A DNA stretch of 64,000 nt, from contig NZ_CANLZV010000006.1 of the NCBI RefSeq assembly GCF_947495665.1, positions 186,001 through 250,000 of the forward strand, in the 5' to 3' direction. Source of the stretch: an uncultured Sunxiuqinia sp. (GTDB lineage Bacteria; Bacteroidota; Bacteroidia; Bacteroidales; Prolixibacteraceae). This document shows, piece after piece, positions 34,271 through 41,812 of the stretch (positions within the stretch are counted from its first letter, which is position 1; each line of letters opens with the position of its first letter). The notes under the pieces were generated by a model that saw only the letters and a list, made by a program, of their open reading frames with translations, ran no database searches and was not told the DNA's origin. The position numbers and the translations under genes are program-made.

Positions 34271-34339
34271 CTACTCCTCTCCACGGGATTGTGAAAAGTT
34301 GTTGCGCCACCACCAATTTGTTAACATGATCTGATTCAT
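34271..34339 (-). CDS. trpL: trp leader peptide (22 aa, three Trp codons in a row)
   Basis: A 22-codon ORF: MNQIMLTNWWWRNNFSQSRG and two glutamates, with TGG TGG TGG at 34307-34315. The stop TAG (34271-34273) lies 20 bases before the terminator stem and inside the antiterminator segment. A ribosome stalled at the Trp codons would leave that segment free to pair with the terminator's first arm. A ribosome that reaches the stop codon would cover it and let the terminator form. This is the classic attenuation logic. An in-frame ATG at 34411 would give a 46-residue version; the shorter form is preferred because the longer start lies in an inverted repeat. Confidence 0.85.
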   Translation of the reverse strand: MNQIMLTNWWWRNNFSQSRGEE

Positions 34340-34360
34340 TTGTATATCTCTTAAAAATAC

Positions 34361-34415
34361 CAATATGGCTATTACCTTCTTATCCGAAGAAGACCCCACC
34401 ACGGAAGCCATATTG
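34361..34415. repeat. Inverted repeat upstream of the trp leader ORF
   Basis: CAATATGGCT (34361-34370) and AGCCATATTG (34406-34415) form a perfect 10-bp inverted repeat. The 35-nt loop holds a second small stem (CTTCTT at 34376-34381 with AAGAAG at 34387-34392). It could be a second structured leader element or an operator. Confidence 0.6.
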
Positions 34416-34524
34416 TATTTATTTCATTATCTGTTTTGAACTTCAGAGTGTAAAAAAATGACTTTTTTTTTGAATTCGCAAATTTTAATGCCTCTTGCAT
34501 TCAAAAAATCAGAAATCCTTCATC

Positions 34525-35340
34525 TTACAACTGGTTTAAGTGCACATCCATTTGTGGGAACGGAATGCTTACACCAGCCTCATCCAAGGCGACTTTACCT
34601 TGCTCATAAACATCGAAATAGACCGCCCAGTAGTTTTCGGGTTTGGTATGTGGCCGCACTGCCAGCTCAACAGCACTATCGGCCAATCCAGAAACACCAA
34701 CAAAAGGAGCCGGTTCCTGAAGCACCAACGGATGTTGATTCATCACCCTCAGCAACACTTCCCGTGCCTGCTTTATATTAGACTTGTATGAAATACCAAA
34801 CGTCATATCCACCCGAATCAATCCTTCCGTTGTATAATTGGTGATATCGCCATTCGAAATAGCTCCGTTGGGAATAATGATGGTTTTATTTTGGGGTGAT
34901 AACAGAACAGTAACCACAATGTGAATCTCTTTCACCACGCCCAAATGGCCTTGGGTCTTAATCAAATCACCCACCTGAAAGGGTTTAAAAATGAGAATCA
35001 TGATTCCGCCGGCAAAATTGGCCAGCGTGCCTTGAAGCGCTAACCCAATTGCGAGTCCCGCGGCTCCTAGTATGGCGATAAACGAAGTCGTCTGGATACC
35101 AATCATGCCTGCCACACTGATAAGCAACAGGGCCTTTAACCCCAGGTTGGTCAAGCTGGACACAAATCCGATCAACGACACATTGACCTTTCGCTGCTCC
35201 ATCATCCGGCGGGCTCCCCGCGTAAGCCGATTGATAATCCATAAACCTGCCACGAGAACAACAATGGCTAAAACAACTTTGGGCCCATAGATTAGAATCA
35301 TCTCATAGGCCTTTTCGATTAAATTCTGATAATCTTCCAT
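34525..35340 (-). CDS. Small-conductance mechanosensitive channel (MscS family)
   Basis: A 271-residue channel that opens under osmotic downshock. Three transmembrane segments (about 15-40, 60-85, 90-125); the third is the glycine/alanine-rich pore helix, AILGAAGLAIGLALQGTLAN followed by FAGGIMILIFKPFQVGD. The beta domain (VVKEIHIVVTVLLSPQNKTIIIPNGAI) and C-terminal alpha-beta domain complete the fold. It is the shortest MscS type. It ends about 110 bases upstream of the trp leader, in the same direction. Confidence 0.93.
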   Translation of the reverse strand: MEDYQNLIEKAYEMILIYGPKVVLAIVVLVAGLWIINRLTRGARRMMEQRKVNVSLIGFVSSLTNLGLKALLLISVAGMIGIQTTSFIAILGAAGLAIGLALQGTLANFAGGIMILIFKPFQVGDLIKTQGHLGVVKEIHIVVTVLLSPQNKTIIIPNGAISNGDITNYTTEGLIRVDMTFGISYKSNIKQAREVLLRVMNQHPLVLQEPAPFVGVSGLADSAVELAVRPHTKPENYWAVYFDVYEQGKVALDEAGVSIPFPQMDVHLNQL

Positions 35341-35792
35341 GTCCTTTGTTTTAATTGAAATTGCAAACTTTCACCACAAGTTACTTCATTATGACGAACT
35401 TATCTGCACGCCTTCTCAAAAAACAAAGCGGAAAATTCGATGCTCAGAAGGCCAAAAGAAGGTTCGAATTCAGTTTTTAGAGACTCGAAAATGAAGGATA
35501 AACAGCCAGATACCGACTCGAAGACAGCCTACAGCCCAGTGAAAATTGACTGATTATTTCTAAAAGAGACAGGATTATCTCCCTACCGATCCAGTAAATA
35601 AAATTACAGCAAGCTAACAAAGAGGAGGAAATAAACTTATTGGGAGACTAAAATCAGCTAGCTAAAGACGAAACAAAATGAAGGTCGAAATCGTAAAATC
35701 AAGTCCTTTACAGCCACTTTTTAATTCTTACATTGTAGTTGATTGGTTCGTGGTTGTAGAGATGTAAAGGTAATTTTAGTTGTTTGTTTAGA
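35341..35792. other. 452-bp region with no convincing gene but a plus-strand terminator at its end
   Basis: AT-rich. Three short plus-strand ORFs (about 20-30 codons, starting near 35392, 35491 and 35679) have no domain or clear promoter. A strong terminator in the plus direction follows at 35793-35828, suggesting a plus-strand transcript such as a small RNA. A TCTCCC/GGGAGA pair (35578-35583, 35642-35647) could close a loop. Confidence 0.4.
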
Positions 35793-35828
35793 GAAAGAGC
35801 GGTGAATGAATTCACCGCTCTTTCTTTT
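35793..35828 (+). terminator. Strong intrinsic terminator on the plus strand
   Basis: GAAAGAGCGGTGAA (35793-35806) with TTCACCGCTCTTTC (35811-35824), 14 bp perfect, TGAA loop, then TTTTTATTT on the plus strand. On the minus strand no T-run follows, so it does not look made for the PHP gene whose stop is at 35832. Confidence 0.8.
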
Positions 35829-35831
35829 TAT

Positions 35832-36935
35832 TTAGCGATTGGCAATATCCAAATTAACCGATAACGGCTTCCCGTCAAGCGTCAGAAGGTTGCTCACTTC
35901 ATACGACAATTTTAACCGATCCATCGTTGCCACTTCATCGGAAGTGCCTGTCAAATCAACAAACACCGTTTGATGTGCTTTCAATGTAATGCTCTCCGGA
36001 CATGAAAACCCGACAGCTGGCTGGCGCAATTTCAAATGAAAATCCAGATCGCTGGAGTTGTGTATCTGAATTTTCCGAATCTGATGATTCTCCAGTCCGG
36101 CCCGTTTGTTTTTAATCTTAACCGATCCGAAGAACAAGGGAGTCAGGTATTGCCGTTCCCCCACCAATTGGTTATCAAAATAAGCCACCGTTCGCCGGTC
36201 TTTCAAGGCTTGCTTAATGGCTCCCATCGATTTATCGGTAGCAAACACCAGAGTCATCGGCCGATGCTTATCGCCATAAGTCATATGGATAGGTGCATGA
36301 ACATCTGAGTTGGCAAACACGGTCAGCTTCTTATCTCGTGCCCAGCCCAAAACTTCAGGATAAAACTCCTTGTGATTATACACTTCCATGCCATGCAACA
36401 TGCCACTGTTAAGCAATCGGGTATGTTCATCCCACCAACGGGTGGTGTCTGGTTGCTGGGCTTTCCATCCAGGGTGGTTCCATAAAATGAAAGCGCCTTG
36501 TTCTTTGGCTTCCACACAAGCTTCCCACCAATCTTCCCGATCCATCAAATTGGCATTGGTTATAAACAAGGCATTCAGATGTCCTGGAGGCATTTTCCTG
36601 GTAATTTCAGTAGCCGGAATCAAAACGATGCCCATTTGCTCAGCCAGAGGCTCGGCAATCTCAAAAGAGCGGTTATGATCAATCTCCATATCCTGCGAAT
36701 GAGGCAGGTATTCAATGTGATCGGTAATGGCAATTGCATCTAAGCCCTCTGCCCAGGCCTCCTGAACACGAACGGTGGGCCACACAGCGCCATCCGAAAA
36801 GACCGTATGCATATGAAAATCACACTTCAAGGTTAAATAGCCCGGAATATCCGGGAGATTGACTTCAGTCCGGCTTTGCGCCAGAGCACATAAAGGAAAA
36901 GCAAACAATAAGAATAGCAGTTTTAGGTTATTCAT
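35832..36935 (-). CDS. PHP-domain phosphoesterase (Sb-PDE-like)
   Basis: A 367-residue protein with a signal peptide (about 1-19, ending ALAQ), so it is exported. Residues about 30-270 form a PHP metal-dependent phosphoesterase domain: LKCDFHMHTVFSDGAVWPTVRVQEAW (HxH and D), AIAITDHIEYLPHSQ, EITRKMPPGHLNALFI, ILWNHPGW and VFANSDVHAP. The C-terminal 90 residues look like a beta-sandwich. PHP domains hydrolyse phosphoesters with two or three metals. The closest named group is a phosphodiesterase from organophosphate-degrading bacteria, but the natural substrate is unknown. Confidence 0.8.
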   Translation of the reverse strand: MNNLKLLFLLFAFPLCALAQSRTEVNLPDIPGYLTLKCDFHMHTVFSDGAVWPTVRVQEAWAEGLDAIAITDHIEYLPHSQDMEIDHNRSFEIAEPLAEQMGIVLIPATEITRKMPPGHLNALFITNANLMDREDWWEACVEAKEQGAFILWNHPGWKAQQPDTTRWWDEHTRLLNSGMLHGMEVYNHKEFYPEVLGWARDKKLTVFANSDVHAPIHMTYGDKHRPMTLVFATDKSMGAIKQALKDRRTVAYFDNQLVGERQYLTPLFFGSVKIKNKRAGLENHQIRKIQIHNSSDLDFHLKLRQPAVGFSCPESITLKAHQTVFVDLTGTSDEVATMDRLKLSYEVSNLLTLDGKPLSVNLDIANR

Positions 36936-37040
36936 CTTTCAATAATTTTGGTACAAGTTATACAAAACCTTTTATTTAGCGTTTCATTTTAACCCTTCAA
37001 AGATATTATAAAGGCATTTAAGATATCAAAAATGAAGGGC

Positions 37041-37048
37041 TATATTTG
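37041..37048 (+). promoter_or_regulatory. -7 box for the ROK gene
   Basis: TATATTTG, a full TAnnTTTG match, 36 bases before the ATG at 37085. No TTTG was seen at the usual -33 distance. Confidence 0.55.
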
Positions 37049-37084
37049 TGAGAATACAACTAAAACAAATAAAAACTAATTACT

Positions 37085-37945
37085 ATGAAAATGATTGGCG
37101 TTGATATTGGCGGAACCAAAATAGAAGCTGCCCTGATCGATAGAGAGCAACTGATTCAATCCTACTCCTGTCCTACCCCTTCAGACCAGACGAAAGAGCA
37201 AGTGGTACAAACCATTGGTGATGCCATTGAGCAGGTTTTTGCCGATGACATTGACGGAATTGGCATCGGAGTCCCCGGACTGGTGGATCTTGAAACCAAT
37301 GAGGTGCTCGATGTAGTCAACATCCCATCGTGGGATCGGGTGCCTTTAAAACAACTATTGGAAGAACGTTTCAACCGACCTGTTTTTGTAAATAACGACG
37401 CCAACTGCTTTGCTGTAGGTGAAAATTACTTCGGCAAAGGCCAAGCGTACGACAATTTTGTAGGCATTACCCTGGGAACCGGATTAGGAGCCGGAATCAT
37501 CATCAATTCGCACTTATATTCCGGACGCTTTTGTGGAGCAGGCGAATTTGGCGCTCTCTATTACCAAGACAAAACCCTGGAAGCCTATGCCAGCGGACAA
37601 TTTTTTAAAGATCGGAATCTGTCGGGAAAAACACTGGCCGAACAAGCTGAACAAGGCAATGAGCAGGCCCTTCAACAATTTCACGAACTGGGTGAACATA
37701 TTGGACGAGCCATTGGCAACGTGCTGTTTGCTTTGGCCCCGCAAGCCATTATTTTAGGCGGATCGGTCAGCCAGTCGTTTCATCTGTTTGAAGCAGGCAT
37801 GCGAGCTGTGCTGGAAAACGAGTTCCCTTACCAGCGACTCTACCAATCATTGCAAATTGAAGTTTCGGATCTTGCCAATGGGGCTGTTTTTGGAGCATCA
37901 TCCTTGGTTATGGATGCTGTTTCGCAAAAATACGAGAACCACTAA
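37085..37945 (+). CDS. ROK family sugar kinase (glucokinase-like)
   Basis: A 286-residue ROK protein without an N-terminal helix-turn-helix, so probably an enzyme, not a repressor. ATP motif IGVDIGGTKIEAALID at the start, GIGIGVPGLVD, VFVNNDANCFAVGE with the catalytic Asp, the GITLGTGLGAGIIIN phosphate loop and the zinc/ROK signature region CGAGEFGALYY. The usual CxCGxxGC zinc knuckle is not evident, as in the glucokinase/fructokinase branch without zinc. Glucose is likely but not proven as substrate. A hairpin follows 30 bases after the stop. Confidence 0.88.
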   Translation: MKMIGVDIGGTKIEAALIDREQLIQSYSCPTPSDQTKEQVVQTIGDAIEQVFADDIDGIGIGVPGLVDLETNEVLDVVNIPSWDRVPLKQLLEERFNRPVFVNNDANCFAVGENYFGKGQAYDNFVGITLGTGLGAGIIINSHLYSGRFCGAGEFGALYYQDKTLEAYASGQFFKDRNLSGKTLAEQAEQGNEQALQQFHELGEHIGRAIGNVLFALAPQAIILGGSVSQSFHLFEAGMRAVLENEFPYQRLYQSLQIEVSDLANGAVFGASSLVMDAVSQKYENH

Positions 37946-37974
37946 GCACTGGTTTTCATCTTTTCAACTAAAAA

Positions 37975-38015
37975 TTCCACAAAGGATATTCGACATGATC
38001 ATATCCTTTGTGGAA
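37975..38015. terminator. 15-bp perfect hairpin after the ROK gene
   Basis: TTCCACAAAGGATAT (37975-37989) with ATATCCTTTGTGGAA (38001-38015), 11-nt loop. The plus side is followed by A-rich sequence, the minus side by TTTTTAG, so it looks better as a minus-strand terminator or as a bidirectional one. Confidence 0.65.
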
Positions 38016-38051
38016 CACAAAAAAGTCGTTTATCCCCCAAACCATCCGCTT

Positions 38052-38249
38052 ATGCGTAAACTTCGAAAACTCCTGCTAGCTGCCGCGAGTCTCATTATTT
38101 TGCTTGAACTGTTCCTACTGAACTACAAGGACCTGAGTTGGGCTGAAAACCAAAACAACTACACGGTCATTTTAGCGATGCTGTTTACAGCAGCTGCCAT
38201 GGTGATTACAGACCGAGCGGAGCAAAAGCGCAAAAACAAGAAAAGATAG
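38052..38249 (+). CDS. Small membrane protein (65 aa)
   Basis: A 65-residue ORF with a basic start (MRKLRKLL), a hydrophobic helix (AAASLIILLELFLLNY), a short acidic loop, a second helix (YTVILAMLFTAAAMVITD) and a basic tail KRKNKKR, so it probably spans the membrane twice with both ends inside. No family was recognised. Start at 38052 chosen over 37995, which lies in a strong hairpin. It is convergent with the zinc-ribbon gene with only 2 bases between stops. Confidence 0.55.
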   Translation: MRKLRKLLLAAASLIILLELFLLNYKDLSWAENQNNYTVILAMLFTAAAMVITDRAEQKRKNKKR

Positions 38250-38251
38250 CT

Positions 38252-38431
38252 TTACTTCCTGATTTGTGTTTTTTTAACCGGTTTCACGACAATTTCATTC
38301 TGACAGTTTGGACATAAGTATACCTCGCAACCAGTACAGGCAAAACAGTTACCGCAATCGCGCCTAAGCTCATCTTTCGGGTACGAATTGCCGCAGCTTT
38401 TACAGCTTAAGTAAACAGAGGAATCAGCCAC
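38252..38431 (-). CDS. Small zinc-ribbon protein, GTG start
   Basis: A 59-residue protein with four cysteine pairs: YLSCKSCGNSYPKDEL, RRDCGNCFACTGCEVYLC and a final PNCQNEIVV, a zinc-ribbon or treble-clef type pattern. The GTG at 38431 overlaps the permease stop by 8 bases, so it is probably translationally coupled to it. The longer reading frame would run into the permease gene. Being the last gene of a zinc-type uptake operon and able to bind zinc itself, it may sense or store the metal. That role is inference. Confidence 0.65.
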   Translation of the reverse strand: MADSSVYLSCKSCGNSYPKDELRRDCGNCFACTGCEVYLCPNCQNEIVVKPVKKTQIRK

Positions 38432-39260
38432 GAACCGACAAATTTTGGTGTAGAAAAAGCCCCAACTTAACCAGTCCAAACTGGACAACCAGTGTAAAAA
38501 TAATGGAAGCTCCCGATGGAATATCCACATAAAAGGAAAAGAGCAAACCTACAAAAGACCCAATAAAGGCAAACAATATCGAGATTGGCATCATTCGTTT
38601 AAAGTCTTTCGTGAACAGGTTGGCTGTTGCTTGCGGCAAGGTCATCAACGAAAGAATCAAAATAATTCCAACCACCCGGATATTCAGCACAATGGTAATG
38701 GCAATCAGGCTGATCAGTAAAAAATTAATCAGCGTTACCGGCAAGCCGGTTGTTTTCGCAAATTCTTCGTCAAAGGCCACATACAAAATCAACCGGTAAA
38801 ACAAGGTGAAGAATAAAACCAAAACGACCGAAAGCACTCCCATAAACCACAATTCAGAAACCGATACCGTTAGCACGCTTCCAAACAAATAACTCATGAG
38901 ATTAGGCGCATAGCCCGGGCTGAGGTAAATAAAAATAATTCCGATAGCCATTCCTAAAGACCACCAGATGGCAATCGACGAGTCTTCGCGCACCTTGGCT
39001 TTTTTTGTAAATAACTGAATGCCCCAGCCGGAAAGAATCGCAAAAATAGCGGCGCCCAACAAGGGATTCCAGCCCAGGAAGTAGCCAATCCCGATTCCCC
39101 CAAACGAGGAATGCGTAATTCCGCCACTCACAAAAACGATGCGACGGGAAACAATATAGGTTCCAATAATTCCGCAGCTGATGGCTGCAAAAAACGATGC
39201 CCAAAAGGCATGCAAAAAGAAGTCGTATGAAAATAATTCAATGATTGTGTCCATGGTCAT
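38424..39260 (-). CDS. znuB: Zinc/manganese ABC transporter permease (ZnuB-like)
   Basis: A 278-residue ABC-3 family permease with about eight hydrophobic helices. The ABC-3 signatures are visible: FFAAISCGIIGTYIVSRRIVFVSGGITHSSFGGIGIGYF near the start and LILSLMTLPQATANLF near residue 205. An alternative ATG is 6 bases downstream. The gene starts inside the end of the ATPase gene (23-base overlap). It carries zinc or manganese through the inner membrane with the ATPase and the binding protein next door. Confidence 0.9.
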   Translation of the reverse strand: MTMDTIIELFSYDFFLHAFWASFFAAISCGIIGTYIVSRRIVFVSGGITHSSFGGIGIGYFLGWNPLLGAAIFAILSGWGIQLFTKKAKVREDSSIAIWWSLGMAIGIIFIYLSPGYAPNLMSYLFGSVLTVSVSELWFMGVLSVVLVLFFTLFYRLILYVAFDEEFAKTTGLPVTLINFLLISLIAITIVLNIRVVGIILILSLMTLPQATANLFTKDFKRMMPISILFAFIGSFVGLLFSFYVDIPSGASIIFTLVVQFGLVKLGLFLHQNLSVRG

Positions 39261-40008
39261 GGTGGTTTTCGTGCAAACTCAACACCGTATGCGGAATATG
39301 TCCGTGGGTAATAATCTGCAACGGGCAATTATAAGAAGCCAACTGCTCGGTGCTAATCACATTGCTCGGATGATAATGTACCTGGCCGTTAACACAGGCA
39401 ATAGTTTTCACATAATAAGAGATGGTTCCCACATCATGCGAAATCAAGACAATCGCCATGCGCTGATTCAGTTCCTTCAGCTTCTCGTACAATTCACTCT
39501 CGAATTGATTATCCACAAAAGTATCGGGTTCGTCCAGAATTAAGAGTTCCGGTTGATTCATCAGTGAGCGACATAAGAAAACGCGCTGCATCTGTCCTCC
39601 GGAAAGTTCCCCAATCGCTTTATGCTTAATGGCTGAAATGCCCATTTCCTCCAGCAACTGCTCAGCATAAGCCCGGTCGGCCGGATCTTTCTTCAAAAGT
39701 GACAGGAAATTTGTCCTGACCTTGCCTGACTGCACTACATCCAGCACAGTTATTGGAAAGCGTTTATCCACTTGATTGATTTGCGGCAAGTAGCCCACTT
39801 TCTTCAGAGGAATATGAAACTGAATGCTTCCGCTATCCGGTTTTACAAGACCAAGAATCGCTTTGATCAGCGTTGTTTTTCCACCGCCATTCGGCCCAAT
39901 TACCCCTAAAAAGTCATGTGGCTGAATCACCAGATTGGCGTCCTCCAACACCCGTTGCTTATCGTAGCTAACCGAAAGGTTCTTTATTTCAACCAGTTTA
40001 TCTTTCAT
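39238..40008 (-). CDS. znuC: Zinc-type ABC transporter ATPase with His-rich tail
   Basis: A 256-residue ABC ATPase. Walker A GPNGGGKTTLIK (about 40), signature LSGGQMQRVFL (about 142), Walker B LLILDEPDTF (about 165), and the H-loop LISHDVGT (about 195). It ends in a histidine-rich tail, LHENHHDHGHNH, a likely metal-binding end often seen in zinc transport proteins and useful evidence for zinc as substrate. Overlaps znuA (4 bases) and the permease (23 bases). Confidence 0.92.
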   Translation of the reverse strand: MKDKLVEIKNLSVSYDKQRVLEDANLVIQPHDFLGVIGPNGGGKTTLIKAILGLVKPDSGSIQFHIPLKKVGYLPQINQVDKRFPITVLDVVQSGKVRTNFLSLLKKDPADRAYAEQLLEEMGISAIKHKAIGELSGGQMQRVFLCRSLMNQPELLILDEPDTFVDNQFESELYEKLKELNQRMAIVLISHDVGTISYYVKTIACVNGQVHYHPSNVISTEQLASYNCPLQIITHGHIPHTVLSLHENHHDHGHNH

Positions 40009-40865
40009 TTCGATGCTTCAACAATTTTCCGGGCAATTTCCCGTAATCCTTCGGCCCAGTTTTCAGCTAAAGGATCCAACGGAACAATTTCTCCCTTAAT
40101 CTCTTCAGCCAGCTGCCGGGCGTTTTCCTGATCAAATTCCTTCTGAATAAACACAACCCGAATGCCTTCTTCGCGGGCATGCTTAATCAGCTCACTCATG
40201 TATTTGGGCGAGGGTTCTTTTCCGTCCACTTCCAACGAAATTTGCTCCAAATCATAGTCACGGGCCAGGTAGCTTAACGCCGGATGAAAAATCAGGAACC
40301 CACGATGCTTCAGTTCGTCAAACTGACTGAGCAACTCCTGGTCGAGCGCTTCAATCTCAGCGCGGAAAATTTCATAATTCTCTTGAAACACCCCGGCCTT
40401 ATCCGGAAACAACTCCACCAGCGCCTTATAGGTCAAAGAGGCTATTTTCAGAACTTCAGTCGGCGATGTCCAGATATGCGGGTCAACGCCATGCACGTGC
40501 ACATGATCACCATGTTGTCTGATTTCTTCAGCTATCCAATCGGCATCAGCCGATGTATCAAAAACCTTCAAATTCGGATTGCCTTGCTCAATTTTTTCAT
40601 GCCAGGCATCCTCGAAACCCACTTTCCCAATGCGCAACCATGCCGTTGATTTCGACAACTCCTTCATTTGCGAAGGCACCAGCGAATAGGTCTCCGGCCC
40701 GGCACCAGGAGGTACCAATACCTGAACTTCTAGCAGATTTCCTGCAATTTTTTCTACAAAATATTTCTGCGGAAGTATACTTACCGTCAACAGTTCTTTA
40801 TCGTTTGTTTTTGGAGAACTACATGCCGCTCCTAAAACCAAGGCCAATAGTAATAATCTTTTCAT
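40005..40865 (-). CDS. znuA: Zinc-type ABC transporter substrate-binding lipoprotein
   Basis: A 286-residue cluster A-I binding protein. It begins with a lipoprotein signal (MKRLLLLALVLGAAC, Cys at 15), so it is tethered to a membrane. The metal-binding region carries His residues, including a loop HGDHVHVHGVDPHIWTS near residue 115 that is typical for zinc-specific ZnuA; LIFHPALSYLARDYDLEQIS and VVFIQKEFDQENA are the C-lobe family motifs. It is the first gene of the operon znuA-znuC-znuB-zinc ribbon. Confidence 0.92.
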   Translation of the reverse strand: MKRLLLLALVLGAACSSPKTNDKELLTVSILPQKYFVEKIAGNLLEVQVLVPPGAGPETYSLVPSQMKELSKSTAWLRIGKVGFEDAWHEKIEQGNPNLKVFDTSADADWIAEEIRQHGDHVHVHGVDPHIWTSPTEVLKIASLTYKALVELFPDKAGVFQENYEIFRAEIEALDQELLSQFDELKHRGFLIFHPALSYLARDYDLEQISLEVDGKEPSPKYMSELIKHAREEGIRVVFIQKEFDQENARQLAEEIKGEIVPLDPLAENWAEGLREIARKIVEASK

Positions 40866-40950
40866 CTTTCTTGTTTTATCTCCGGAATCATCTAAACAAC
40901 AGCCTGATCAGCAAAGAGGTGCACAAACAGCCTAAACACAGCTGTTCCTT

Positions 40951-40969
40951 TTGACCAAATTTGCGTCAA
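40951..40969. promoter_or_regulatory. Inverted repeat, possible operator of the zinc operon
   Basis: TTGAC CAAATTTGC GTCAA, 5-bp arms with a nearly symmetric centre (CAAATTTG), 85 bases upstream of znuA and just downstream of the -7 box. A Zur-type site would be expected about here, but it does not match the E. coli-type consensus. Confidence 0.3.
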
Positions 40970-40985
40970 TTGCGGTTTTCAAACT

Positions 40986-40993
40986 CAAAGATA
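40986..40993 (-). promoter_or_regulatory. -7 box of the zinc operon
   Basis: TATCTTTG on the minus strand, a full TAnnTTTG match, about 120 bases upstream of the znuA start. Confidence 0.5.
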
Positions 40994-41064
40994 GTTAAAC
41001 TTAAACACAACTGGAGAAGTAACCCTTCAGACGTTTTTTTGTTGACACAACAGGCTGAAATAAG

Positions 41065-41799
41065 TCAAGCCGATACCAGTGTCCGCACAATTATAAACAG
41101 CCCCAGCAAAAGGTTGATGTAGAGAATGACTTTCCGGAAAAAAAGCTGATTAACTTTTTGCGATAAGCCATCGCCCAGCTTTGTGCCCAATACAATGACC
41201 GGCAGAAGAAAAATGGTGAATTTTAAGGAAAAGGCGACAAAAATGCCATGAACAACATACAGAACAGAACTGATTGCGGCATTAACAACACTGACCAGTG
41301 CAAATATCTTTCGAAACGATTCTTTGGAATATCCTTTCCGGTTCATGGCCAATGCAAGCGGAGGTCCGCCAATCGACATACTTGAAGTAAGCAACCCACT
41401 TAAAAAGCCAGCAAATACAATAGGTTTCTTCCGTCGTTCTTCCGGAACCGGTTGATTTCCCCCCAGCAAAAAAACCATCGAAATGGAGAAAATAGAAATA
41501 CCGGCAGCCAACTCCAGCGTTTGCTCCGGGAAGTAAGTCAGCACATAAACTCCCAGCGGAATACCAGCAAAACTAGCCAACAACATGGGAACAAAATGCC
41601 TGGCTTTTACCTTGAGCTTGATCGATGCCAACAGATACACTGAAGTGATCAAATTAAACAGCGTCATCGCCGGAATTAAAGACTGTATAGGAAACAGCAG
41701 CGAAAGCAAAGGAACTGCCAGCAAGGCAAAACCAAAACCCGTCATACCCTTTAACAGGGCGGCCATCAATACCACAACTACACTAATCACCCACTCCAT
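41065..41799 (-). CDS. TauE/SafE family sulfite/anion exporter
   Basis: A 244-residue membrane protein with about eight hydrophobic helices, two related halves as in the TauE/SafE family: LKGMTGFGFALLAVPLLSLLF near the start and FLSGLLTSSMSIGGPPLALAM at about residue 135. Members export sulfite, sulfoacetate or related organosulfur anions, but many have no known substrate. Not in the zinc operon: it ends 200 bases upstream of znuA, and has its own promoter box. Confidence 0.85.
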   Translation of the reverse strand: MEWVISVVVVLMAALLKGMTGFGFALLAVPLLSLLFPIQSLIPAMTLFNLITSVYLLASIKLKVKARHFVPMLLASFAGIPLGVYVLTYFPEQTLELAAGISIFSISMVFLLGGNQPVPEERRKKPIVFAGFLSGLLTSSMSIGGPPLALAMNRKGYSKESFRKIFALVSVVNAAISSVLYVVHGIFVAFSLKFTIFLLPVIVLGTKLGDGLSQKVNQLFFRKVILYINLLLGLFIIVRTLVSA

Positions 41800-41812
41800 T
41801 GTAATTTTTTTT

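Larger units (their letters stand above)
34184..34524. other. trp operon leader region
   Basis: About 340 bases between trpE and the end of the MscS gene. It contains, in order of transcription on the minus strand, an inverted repeat (34361-34415), the leader ORF (34271-34339), the antiterminator segment (34268-34276) and the terminator (34213-34251). No clear TAnnTTTG promoter was found; TAAAATTTGC near 34481 is one base too long. Confidence 0.7.

Noticed and set aside
35391-35770. Three short plus-strand ORFs (20-30 codons)
   Set aside because: No domain, no promoter and no conservation that I can see; only the terminator after them hints at a transcript.
37788-38051. Longer start for the small membrane protein
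   Set aside because: Most of it overlaps the ROK kinase in another frame, and the nearer upstream ATG is inside a 15-bp hairpin.
38432-38530. N-terminal extension of the zinc-ribbon protein
   Set aside because: It would overlap the permease gene by about 100 bases in another frame; the GTG at 38431 gives an 8-base overlap and a compact protein.
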